This document shows positions 27,401 through 33,791 of a DNA stretch of 64,000 nt, piece after piece (position 1 is the first letter of the stretch; every line of letters starts with the position of its first letter). The notes below the pieces were generated by a model, which saw only the letters and a list, made by a program, of their open reading frames with translations, had not been told where the DNA came from and ran no database searches. Both the position numbers and the translations under genes were made by a program. Source of the DNA: Heliopora coerulea (lineage: Eukaryota; Cnidaria; Anthozoa; Scleralcyonacea; Helioporidae); contig JASJOG010000015.1 in the NCBI GenBank assembly GCA_030142905.1, positions 2,664,501 through 2,728,500 of the forward strand, read 5' to 3'.

Positions 27401-28734
27401 TCGTTGATCAATATATTTTGTTTTGTTTATTTTTTTTTATATATACAGTCGGTAATTTTTCTGCTTGTTTTGTTGTAGTAATTTCCAAAGTTCCTTATCG
27501 GAAGCTTTAAATACAAAGAGATGGCGAGTGGCAAACGTTAAAATGAGTGAATTTAAGGATTGTCAAAGAGCGAGTTTCATTCTTATTGGTAAGAACCAAA
27601 TTGATAATTTTCTGTGCTTGATCGTTTATTTGTCTATTCATTCTTTTGTCTATTTGTTTGATTGTCTGTATGTTTGTCTGTTTTTTGTTTACTTTTGTTT
27701 ATTGTCTTCTACCTGCCTTCCTCTACTGGTGCCTTTTGCTCTTTCCTCCCACTCGCCTATTTACTCACTGAACCCCATCAAGAACAATCTTCTTCTCGTT
27801 CGTTTACTCAGTTATCTCATCCTCTCACCAACTAATTGCTCACCCCCTCATATATACTATATACAGGCTTCCACCCTCTCATTCGCTCCTTTACCTAAAG
27901 GCTCACATCACTCATCCATTCACATGTCTGTACGCTCTGACTTTTATTTCACTATTCCAATATTAATTAGTAAAACTAGCATATTACTACTGGCACGTTT
28001 TTAGAAAGCACAAATTCTAATCTGAATAAAGCTTACGAAGACCTCAAGAAAAACTGGCCGCAGAGCTTGAGGGATTTCACTCCAGCCACGGAAGCTCAAT
28101 GTAAAGGTATGTATTGTGGATATCTAAGTCTTGGTGTGTAGTCCTTCACTTAGCTCCCCCTGTAATATATTAACCGTCCGACTCATCATGCGCTCAAAAT
28201 GACGTTTTGTGACTGGTTCTCCTCAGATTTTGTCGCTGAAAGTGGTTGCTTGTACTGTTCACACGCAGGGATACGTCGCATTAACAAAATTTTGTCGTCG
28301 TGACAACTTGCATAGTGGGGGAGGGGATATGTCAATGGGACACGTCCCGGGGACGTCTCCGGGACTTGACACATCCTATCTCCCAACGTCAACTGCCGTA
28401 TTGTTACCATGCAAATGAAACGCGTTTTAAACTTCCCTTCGTACAAAATTGCCAATGGATGTTTGGTGAATGAGATAAGTCTAACTATGCAAATGAAGCA
28501 CGCTTTATTTATCCAACACTGTGCACTAGATTGTCAATGGATGTTTGGTGAATGAGAGCTGATGGACGGGTTATTCGTCTTATTTGGATTCACCTTCCTT
28601 TACCTGCCCAACACCGAATCTCAGTAAAAGAATCGTTGATCATTCTCTCCTCTTGTTCACTTTCAGGTGTAAGCCTTCAAGCAACATCCCTTATTCTAAT
28701 TCTTGCGTTCTCACTACTATATATGTTCGTGTGA
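10003..28734 (+). CDS. Secreted multi-domain Cu-only SOD-like repeat protein, 18 exons
   Basis: Coding exons: 10003-10039, 14955-16109, 16495-16754, 17226-17312, 17998-18120, 18866-19010, 19988-20114, 20640-20749, 21402-21503, 21741-22892, 23745-24004, 24337-24423, 25106-25228, 25985-26129, 26731-26857, 27479-27588, 28005-28106, 28667-28734. All introns are GT-AG, all phases agree, and the sum is exactly 1,440 codons with the stop. The product has an N-terminal signal peptide, two tandem units of four SOD-like domains (residues about 30-716 and 717-1418), and a 21-residue hydrophobic end suiting a GPI signal or membrane anchor. GDLSGK-type motifs and no evident second zinc histidine resemble Cu-only SODs. 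Likely role, by family: extracellular superoxide chemistry or copper binding. Two adjacent genes instead of one is possible, but the exon at 21402-21503 splices in frame into 21741, and I see no promoter or tail signal between the units. Confidence 0.8.
13331..13438. repeat. Inverted repeat with 30-bp arms
   Basis: The left arm (13331-13360) and right arm (13409-13438) are reverse complements with one mismatch and share the core AATATTAACCGGTTGAACCA. The spacer is about 48 bases. It looks like a small fold-back element or a hairpin-forming MITE core. Confidence 0.75.
13617..13725. repeat. (TATATG)n microsatellite
   Basis: Alternating TATATG / TGTATA hexamers fill about 100 bases. Both strands give low-complexity reading frames, which are not genes. 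Confidence 0.9.
13954..14070. repeat. Perfect 117-base palindrome, 58-bp arms
   Basis: The sequence reads identically on both strands outward from a single G at 14012, through CTATGCGAT / ATCGCATAG to ATAACAT / ATGTTAT, with no mismatch in 58 bases. The symmetry stops on both sides, and a (TA)n run follows on the right at about 14,071-14,098. It could extrude as a long hairpin or cruciform. Confidence 0.95.
14271..14372. repeat. Fold-back element with CGATAAAGCAC arms
   Basis: GTGCTTTATCGGGTCTAAAA at 14300-14319 faces TTTTAAATCTCGATAAAGCA near 14341-14360 in inverted orientation, around an inner ACACTCGG / CCTCGTGT pair. This suggests a hairpin-type MITE. TA microsatellite follows at about 14,390-14,412. 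Confidence 0.6.
14585..14735. repeat. Dispersed repeat end and 50-bp direct duplication
   Basis: TTTTATTTTCAATATCAAA with a following ATTCTCCTT recurs at about 36,036-36,072. Next come two direct units near 14,634-14,682 and 14,684-14,731, each with AATCAxAGCTTCCC, an ATTCGCG- or CTTCGCG-type core and a C(A/T)GGCGTC- or CAGACGTC-type end. They are probably parts of one transposon-derived repeat. Confidence 0.5.
14955..16109 (+). CDS. Unit A exon 1: SOD-like domains 1 and 2 and half of domain 3
   Basis: The acceptor is TTTATTTGCAG and the donor CAAG|GTAGGA. Domain 1 (residues about 30-166) keeps the fold landmarks GVKGEVKF, GDLSGKHG and GRSLVLY, but the HVH pair reads KIH (only His68 kept) and the last copper histidine is Tyr. 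Domain 2 (about 174-308) keeps GITGTVTLRQ and GKTFVLWENG but no HVH or GDL. Domain 3 starts near 312 with GVKGKIHFKQ and has YHVHVYRV (His355, His357) and AGHWNPYG (His384). Its remainder lies in the next exon. Several Asn-X-Ser/Thr sites fit secretion. Confidence 0.85.
16495..16754 (+). CDS. Unit A exon 2: end of SOD domain 3, start of domain 4
   Basis: This exon completes domain 3 with YEIGDLSGKYG, LPLFGGNS, SLVIH (His446, the fourth copper ligand) and NNGSRWACTNI (Arg452, the active-site Arg position). It then opens domain 4 with FNGTISV. The phase-1 entry and phase-0 exit match the neighbours. It is nearly identical to 23745-24004. Confidence 0.85.
17226..17312 (+). CDS. Unit A exon 3: Greek-key strands of SOD domain 4
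   Basis: An exact 29-codon exon (TTCAG acceptor, AAT|GTAAGC donor) encoding EQASFVKPYAAS and TTFFLDLKHM, the strand pair before the copper-binding loop. The unit B copy at 24337-24423 has the same length. Confidence 0.8.
17998..18120 (+). CDS. Unit A exon 4: copper-binding loop of SOD domain 4
   Basis: 41 codons. HKWHVHEDK gives His521 and His523 in the FHVHE position of SODs, and LAHYNPYR gives His545 in the GPHFNP position, so three of the four copper ligands are in this exon. The donor is AAG|GTAAGG. Confidence 0.85.
18205..18790. repeat. (CTTA)n / (CCTA)n tetranucleotide microsatellite
   Basis: Nearly 600 bases of ACTT and ACCT units lie inside the intron after unit A exon 4, interrupted by AATT variants. 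The same intron of unit B (25229-25984) is about as long but lacks this array, so it expanded in one copy only. Confidence 0.95.
18866..19010 (+). CDS. Unit A exon 5: GDL segment of SOD domain 4
   Basis: It encodes CELGDLSSKLNKYN, the counterpart of the zinc-loop end in SODs, with Glu in place of the zinc histidine before GD. This is the pattern expected of a Cu-only enzyme. FFSLNS leads into the next exon. Its donor leaves phase 1. Confidence 0.8.
19100..19300 (+). repeat. Polypyrimidine tract in intron
   Basis: A TC-rich stretch (TTCCC, CTTTT, TTCAT) inside the intron after exon 5. A longer equivalent lies in the same intron of unit B at 26,150-26,570, so it predates the duplication. Confidence 0.7.
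19988..20114 (+). CDS. Unit A exon 6: SOD signature of domain 4
   Basis: It encodes LGRSIVVHDKNAGG then PRLGCANI, the second Cu/Zn SOD signature (GNAGxRxAC). His611 is the fourth copper ligand and Arg619 the guiding arginine. This is the strongest single evidence for SOD ancestry in the gene. A charged stretch (KKLTFKKT) closes the domain. Confidence 0.85.
20640..20749 (+). CDS. Unit A exon 7: unrecognised module, first half
   Basis: It encodes DFQSALSEALKTKKWRIANV followed by HIGEFKKCQTVNFILI. This alternation of an amphipathic helix and two strands is not SOD-like. It is conserved in unit B (27479-27588), so it is a real module. I do not recognise the fold. Confidence 0.75.
20805..20855. 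repeat. (GTTT)n microsatellite
   Basis: Repeated GTTT units with GCTT interruptions in the intron after exon 7. A weaker counterpart lies near 27,600-27,700. Confidence 0.8.
21100..21212. repeat. 51-bp direct duplication, CACC-rich
   Basis: Two copies of a 51-base unit (CCACCTATTCACCCTCTTAC then a CTGTCCACCC core and CTTGCTCACTACTCA end) in tandem within a CACCTA-rich intronic stretch. Confidence 0.8.
21402..21503 (+). CDS. Unit A exon 8: acidic linker joining units A and B
   Basis: It encodes STSSSLSESYEDLKKNWPQ and FTPTTEAECTG, a Ser/Thr/Glu-rich linker. It leaves one base that joins the GA opening 21741 to make Gly, so this exon links the two units in frame. In unit B the equivalent exon joins the tail exon with the same phase. 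Confidence 0.8.
21741..22892 (+). CDS. Unit B exon 1: SOD-like domains 1 and 2 and half of domain 3
   Basis: This is a close duplicate of 14955-16109 (TTTATTTTAG acceptor, AAAG|GTAAGA donor). Instead of a signal peptide it opens with the linker GGGVSPPDPNSMVLR. Domain 1 again has KIHEF and SLVLYNRSS, so the ligand loss is shared. Domain 3 has His1057, His1059 and His1086. The 3' third is almost base-identical to unit A (for example KGKIHFKQ to GHWNPYG), more so than the 5' two thirds, which may mean recent gene conversion. Confidence 0.85.
23400..23660. repeat. Second cluster of ATGTGAAA-type palindromes
   Basis: Variants such as TTCACGTGAAA, TCTCATGTGAAA and TTCACATGTGAAG in the intron between unit B exons 1 and 2. 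The equivalent unit A intron is 385 bases against 852 here and lacks it, so the element arrived after the duplication, or unit A lost it. Confidence 0.5.
23745..24004 (+). CDS. Unit B exon 2: end of SOD domain 3, start of domain 4
   Basis: Same length and phases as 16495-16754. YEIGDLSGKYG, SLVIH (His1148) and GSRWACTNI (Arg1154) are all kept. Confidence 0.85.
24337..24423 (+). CDS. Unit B exon 3: strands of SOD domain 4
   Basis: 29 codons, EQASFVKPYATS and FFLDLKHMDQ, matching 17226-17312. CTTCAG acceptor, AAG|GTAAGC donor. Confidence 0.8.
25106..25228 (+). CDS. Unit B exon 4: copper-binding loop of SOD domain 4
   Basis: HKWHVHEDE (His1223, His1225) and LAHYNPYQ (His1247) are retained. Length and phase match 17998-18120. 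Confidence 0.85.
25785..25880 (+). repeat. Possible tRNA-derived SINE relic
   Basis: GGCTCAGCTGGTTAGAGCAG resembles a Pol III A box, and TGATTGCAAATC about 35 bases on resembles a decayed B box. No cloverleaf can be closed, so this is not a tRNA gene. It lies in the intron before unit B exon 5. Confidence 0.4.
25985..26129 (+). CDS. Unit B exon 5: GDL segment of SOD domain 4
   Basis: CELGDLSSKLQMYN and FTESENYFF. Same length and phases as 18866-19010. Confidence 0.8.
26150..26575 (+). repeat. Long polypyrimidine tract in intron
   Basis: More than 400 bases dominated by C and T, ending in a run of T. This produces chance frames rich in Ser, Phe and Leu. It corresponds to 19,100-19,300 in unit A. 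Confidence 0.8.
26731..26857 (+). CDS. Unit B exon 6: SOD signature of domain 4
   Basis: LGRSIVVHAEDAGAARLGC retains His1313 and Arg1321. Same length and phases as 19988-20114. Confidence 0.85.
27266..27306. repeat. Short palindrome (about 20-bp arms)
   Basis: GAAAGCTATTTTTCAACATT is followed at once by its near-perfect reverse complement AATGTTGGAAAATAGCTTTC. Intronic hairpin. Confidence 0.8.
27479..27588 (+). CDS. Unit B exon 7: unrecognised module, first half
   Basis: NFQSSLSEALNTKRWRVANV and KMSEFKDCQRASFILI parallel 20640-20749. The Trp, Cys and hydrophobic pattern are conserved while surface residues differ. Confidence 0.75.
28005..28106 (+). CDS. Unit B exon 8: acidic linker before the tail
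   Basis: STNSNLNKAYEDLKKNWPQ and FTPATEAQCKG parallel 21402-21503. Phase 1 exit into the last exon. Confidence 0.8.
28405..28557 (+). repeat. Two direct units with ATGCAAAT and GGATGTTTGGTGAATGAG
   Basis: Units at about 28,409-28,484 and 28,487-28,557 begin ATGCAAATGAA(A/G)C and end TCAATGGATGTTTGGTGAAT or its close variant. They lie in the last intron. Confidence 0.7.
28667..28734 (+). CDS. Last exon: hydrophobic C-terminal tail and stop
   Basis: After a TTCACTTTCAG acceptor it encodes VSLQATSLILILAFSLLY then MFV and TGA. An uninterrupted hydrophobic end with no cytoplasmic residues is what a GPI-anchor signal looks like; a simple C-terminal membrane anchor is the alternative. Confidence 0.8.
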
Positions 28735-29541
28735 GGACATGGTCTCATAGACTTTTATCTTAACCATCATGCACCACTTGTCCGAAGATGTAACTTTTCT
28801 TCCGTTCTGGCAACCCGAAGATATAGTGGCGTCGATCGTTCAAGTTAACGTATTTCAAAATGGAAAAATACCAACTTGCAGGACCATTTTTCGTGAAACT
28901 AATGGACACAAACGAGAGTACTTAATAGAAGAAAAGTTCGGCGATCTGTCGAGTGTTATGATTCGCTTGTGAAACCATTCATCTATTTAGGTTAAGTTAT
29001 TCAAAATAGGATGGTTAATTTTCGTCATTAGGTATCCAAGCAACCAGTTCCTTTGATATTCGTTCGTTTGCTGAAGCAGATCGCGTCTGCTCATTGAATC
29101 GAAAGTCATAGTCACTTTGAATCACTGAACGAAGTTTGTATTACTGGAAAATGAACTGGATCTCTTAATCATAAATCTTATATGAATTCAGTCTCAAGCA
29201 TAAATAATTGATTCATAGTTCATAAACATGAAACTTTTGACAGCCGAGTGAATTGGATTCGGACTTTCATTGAATGAATTCAAGGAGCTGCAGTTAATAG
29301 TTATAGGGCTGCTGAGATACCTAGTAACTTTGGTAGATTTGTGTCGGTTGTGTTCATAAGTTGGCTATTATTTTACATCCAGAAATCCTTTCGAACATGT
29401 TATAATTCCCATGAAACTCTTGGTATTCTTTGCTTAACTATTGCATGAGTGGATGTCTTAGCCATAATGTTCCAAACGTCTCACAAACTATCTTGTGCGA
29501 GTTCTGTACATTGACATTGTATTTAAACACATATATGATTA

Positions 29542-29639
29542 AATAAATAAGTATTACCGCTGTATTTCACAAGTGCAATCAAGGTATAATTCATGTAATG
29601 ATAATCCTTGTTGTATTTTAATTTATTCGTTCAAATAAA
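29542..29639 (+). promoter_or_regulatory. Candidate polyadenylation signals of the SOD-repeat gene
   Basis: AATAAA occurs at 29542-29547 and again at 29634-29639, about 0.8-0.9 kb after the stop. Either would give a plausible 3' untranslated region. Confidence 0.4.
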
Positions 29640-30314
29640 CGCTGGTCGTTTAAGTAGTGTGTTTAATCTTCCCTCGTGAATAGACCTATATCTTGGAACC
29701 GAAGTGCTCCAAGAGATATAGAGGTTTGATCATATTTAATCTTAATGTAATTGATGCCATCTCATTTCAGACGATATCCTGAAATTATCTTTTAATAATG
29801 TCAATGTTACATTAGTTGTTTAACATCTAAACTGGCTGTAGCAGCGCTTTGTGAAAACGAGGCGCAATGAAACACACTCCAGTTCATTGGACTGCAGTTT
29901 TCAACCACACTGTGGCAAATACGTTACAAAAAAAAGAAAACTCAACGTTTGAAAAAAAATTATTTCCACTGAAGTGGAAAACCATTTTATATTTCTTTTA
30001 CAAAGTCATGAGTTAGTGCATTTGAAAAAGGACGGGAAAGTTCCATGTATAAATACTCATATAAACACGGCCACGAACCAATGAGGGCTCACATAAGAAG
30101 CAAGTTATATCATAAAATCGATATTCAGATTAATGGTTAATCGAGGTGGGGTAGCTTTTGCAAATAAACGCACAAGCGATCGGTTTGGTCAACAATTTCT
30201 CCACATTAGTTCCATGGGGAATTCTTAAAAACTGGTTCGCTACTGCTGGTTTTGATGCACAATAATATAGAAATATGGATGAGCGCGTTAACCGGTTTGT
30301 ATGCGAAATGACAT
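29640..30314. other. Intergenic, nothing recognised
   Basis: AT-rich sequence with no frame or repeat I can support. Confidence 0.5.
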
Positions 30315-30385
30315 TCGCTGATTGGCTTGCTAGCCGTGCAATAAATTTTGATGTAAACCGGTGAGTGTTGGCGGGAAAATTTCCA
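30315..30385 (+). promoter_or_regulatory. CCAAT / E2F-type promoter-like block
   Basis: GCTGATTGGCTTGCT (inverted CCAAT box at 30321-30325) is followed by ACCGGTGAGTGTT and GGCGGGAAAA (E2F-type, 30370-30379). The same order and partly the same wording occurs at 38,505-38,612. Downstream a frame near 30,455-30,525 ends in G|GTAAAA but has no start codon I can assign, so the gene it might serve is not identified. Confidence 0.35.
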
Positions 30386-30984
30386 AGTTGATTTGAAGAC
30401 AAACAAACCAGATTTAGGCGTGTTTTACTAAAGATTTACCAGAACAAATTACCAAAGACGAAGTTGAATCTTTCCAACGATAATTTTAAGCCGAAAACTA
30501 GATGGATAGAAAAAACACCAATTGGTAAAACAAGCAAGCAAACCTAACCTCCTATGTCATGAAGTAAAAAGTTCGTTAAAATCGACCAAAAAAGGAACGA
30601 AGAGACATATTATTGCCCTCGTTTGTTCGGTCTGTACAGGCAACTGAAAGTATTTGCCTGTGGGCTTTTTTTCAGCACAAACCTCTCTATATACTGGTTA
30701 CTTGAAGTTCCTTCATTCCCAATTTGCTTACGCTGTCCTAGAAATGGCTGGCTCGATTGCTTTCCGACGAAATTATTGCATGTGTCGAAGGATAAACATC
30801 CAAATTTTGCAGCTTGAATATCCACTTCCAAGCTGTCCAACTATTGTCAAGCAAGGAGTAGTCATGATTTTGTATCTTTAATTCGCTGAAAGCAACACCA
30901 CGTCGTCAACGGAGCAAGAGTGGCGTTAGTATTACCGGGAAAAATACGAAAGAATTCAAATTTATCATCAGTGAACTCTATTTT
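30386..30984. other. Intergenic or 5' leader of an unidentified gene
   Basis: No supported coding region. Frames of 64-76 codons at 30,610-30,881 overlap on both strands without splice context. Confidence 0.4.
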
Positions 30985-31537
30985 GGCGCTAATGCAGTTT
31001 CGCACCTCAACCATATAAATGCTAGGAATGTAAGTAAGTTATATATCATTCGACAGTTTATTACCTGGAAATTACAGTGATACCATGATACCAGCTGTTC
31101 ATTGCAAACATAATGCATTGTAGCCTTAAAGAAAATCCCTGTTACTTGGCGCCATGTTTGAATGTTTCTTTGTACTTCTTCGAAAATGTGTATAAACCCA
31201 AAGGTTAGATTAGGGTTAGCGTTAACGTTAGGGTTAGGATTTGGGTTTGGGTTTATACACATTTTCGGGGCTTTTACAGAGCGAAGAAACAATGGAGAGG
31301 AACTATACTAAAATTGTAGATAAACCCATAAACTTTACGGTCTTGGGCTCTCGGTTCGGTGTTGACACTCACGAACTTCGATGTGTCTGTTTTTTTGCCT
31401 ATAATGCCTTATGTTCGGAGTGAATTCTTGAAATTACTGTTTCGCTGTAATCTACAGGTAAGAAGCTGTCGACTGATGTGTGATTTACCTATGTTACTTG
31501 TATTTATATGGTTGAGGTGCGAAACTGCATTAGCGCC
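30985..31537. mobile_element. Fold-back element with telomere-like centre
   Basis: The outer arms start GGCGCTAATGCAGTTTCGCA and continue ACCTCAACCATATAAAT; the right end at 31502-31537 is their reverse complement. Similarity continues inward for over 100 bases with drift. An inner pair, CGAAAATGTGTATAAACCCA (31181-31200) and its complement to 31267, encloses TTAGGG-type repeats. There is no coding capacity, so this is a non-autonomous fold-back or MITE-like element. Confidence 0.75.
31203..31252 (+). repeat. Degenerate (TTAGGG)n stretch
   Basis: GGTTAGATTAGGGTTAGC, then GTTAACGTTAGGGTTAGG, then TTTGGG units. It reads as variant metazoan telomere repeats inside the fold-back element above. 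Confidence 0.65.
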
Positions 31538-31961
31538 CTCTGTTCTATAGAGCTAATTCTATCATAGTAAGTTGAGTACTAAAATGCATCATTCTTAGTC
31601 TTACAGAAGGTTTTGAATATCCCTTTGAGTTCTAAATGTAGGAAATAATAAGCGGCTAACAGAATGTAAACTGGCAAAATCATCATCTTTCGTCGAAGAA
31701 TAGCTTGGAGATTTTACCATATTCACCCTTTGAAATTCGTCTCAAAATGATGTTTTGCCATTTTTTTATCCGAAAAGAAATTCACTGCGGGGAAAATGCA
31801 CTACATACAATAGTGATGGGGTATAATTCCTTTAGCTAATGTGTTTACAAGGATTAGCTGAAACATCTGTGATTTTGAGTCCCTATTCTGGTACTATTCT
31901 TTTCCCAATGTTTCATGAAATTTTGTGGTCAATGCAGAATTGTTGCTTGATTTTAAAGTTA

Positions 31962-32447
31962 CAGTGAAGTCTCTCTTAATGGACACCCCTCCAAGATGGA
32001 CACCTCCCTAAGACGGACACCACATTTGGTCCTGGCCATTTATACATTATTTTACCATGAACAATTTCTCTCTAAAACAGATGCTTCTCTAAGACAGACA
32101 ATGGACACTTTTCAGGTGGAAAAAGGTTTGAAATACCTCCAAGAGCAGACAGTCAACGGCCCGACTAATTGGTTTGGATAACAAAATTTGAATACATCAC
32201 AATAATGAAGACAACTTCTGTTTGAAAAATTAACAAATTTTAAGTAAAGTGGTTAACTACCTGACATACATTGAAGGGCTCTTGCTCAGAATGTCAGTAT
32301 CTTTCTCTTGCAGCAGAAAGACAAGTGCTGAGTGACCAAGGTCTTAATTGGTTCAATACCAGTGTGTCAGATTACATCATCTCCCTCCAAGACGGACACC
32401 TCTCTAAGAGTGGCCCCAAAGGTGTCCGTCTTAGAGGGAGTTCACTG
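31962..32447. mobile_element. Pogo/Tigger-like MITE
   Basis: Terminal inverted repeats CAGTGAAGTCTCTCTTAATG / the matching right end reading CAGTGAACTCCCTCTAAGAC on the minus strand, with subterminal GGACACC units, are flanked by TA on both sides as expected of the Tc1/mariner/pogo superfamily. The 486-base element has no transposase. Confidence 0.8.
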
Positions 32448-33610
32448 TACTAATATTTCTTTTGTGGATTTCTCATAATAACAAAGTATCACTTGAAAAG
32501 AAATGGTGAATATTATAATTACAATGACTGGCAACATCAAATCATCAAATATGATCTCTAAAGATTACCACAGAATTGACCATTTTCGTCAAATCTGTGT
32601 TTTTGCCTGTTTTGGCTAGACAGTTGTCCAACATCCAACCATTGTTTTTGCCCTGGTGTGCTATGCTGGTTTAACCATTTCCTGGCTGATGATTAGTAGT
32701 CTGTGATTTTGCTTTGGTTAATGCCAAACATTCTTCTAAACCCATTCCCAACTGACAACAAGTACTGGTACTGTATTATTTTTGTTCTGGCTAATACCAG
32801 TTGATTTTACTTGTCAACCAAGACCTCTTGTCATGCAAGTGTTGATGAATATTTGCAAACTAATAAATGCATAATTTAGAATGACAGTTGAATAGACATA
32901 GGAATATTAAGAATAATGAACCCACCCCACAATGCTCTGGTACAAGAAGCATTTCAGTCGATACTGTTGCATATCAACGAATGTATATCTTTAATTTGAT
33001 ACTTTTCCTGCATTGGTGTTGCAGTTTCATGATAATTATGTGCATGATTGCACTGTACATCTTGCTTGTCTGCCAAGTGGTAGCTTAGAGGTATCCAAAT
33101 GTCATATCATCATAGAAACGTGCAACAGTCTCTGAATCAAACCTATAGGACTGACAAAAAACACAAACATTCATTGCTGTATTGATACAATAAAGCAGAA
33201 CTAATGATAAGAAACTAAGGTTATGGAGACTTGAGCTTTTCTAACAATTTACTGTCTGTCATATGACAGTTAAAAATGCAAATTCACTTCATAGCCCGCA
33301 GGTGCCAGAAACCCTTATGACTAGTCAACTGCTATACAGAAGAGAGACCTTTGCTAGCATCCAAATGCTATGTTTCACAGAACTTAACTGCCACCAAAAG
33401 TGAAAAGTATGCTGCAGAAGCTAATAACACTCAGCTGGCTTGCATTCCCTTTTACGGTTTATGTGCTTCTTTTGAAATGAATGCATTTTTTGGATTTTGT
33501 TTCCACTGTAACTGTTGTTCAAAAATGTTCAAAACTTTTAAAGCTGGTCTGTACCATAACAAATAATTATAATGGTACACACTTACATGTGTCACATGTC
33601 TGACAAACAC
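32448..33610. other. Intergenic, 3' flank of the LRP2BP-like gene
   Basis: AT-rich, with no supported frame. It should include the 3' untranslated region of the minus-strand gene ending at 33611. Confidence 0.5.
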
Positions 33611-33791
33611 TTAACTTCTACATACCCTCTTGAGCCATCTAATGGCCTCTTCTTCATCTCTGTCCATTCCATGGCCTTTAAACAAACACATCCCATAAAC
33701 AAAACAACCTATTGCTATTCCTTTGGCAATGTACAGCATCAAACATCCTGTGACTTGAGCAATCTTGTTAACATCTTCAAGTTCACCTACA
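33611..33791 (-). CDS. LRP2BP: LRP2BP-like exon 5 and stop
   Basis: Acceptor TTTCCTACAG, then VGELEDVNKIAQVTGC, IAIGCFVYGMCLFKGHG and DEEEAIRWLKRVCRS with TAA. The motif order matches the C-terminal part of the LRP2BP family. A GTATGT near the end may be a real donor. Confidence 0.75.
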
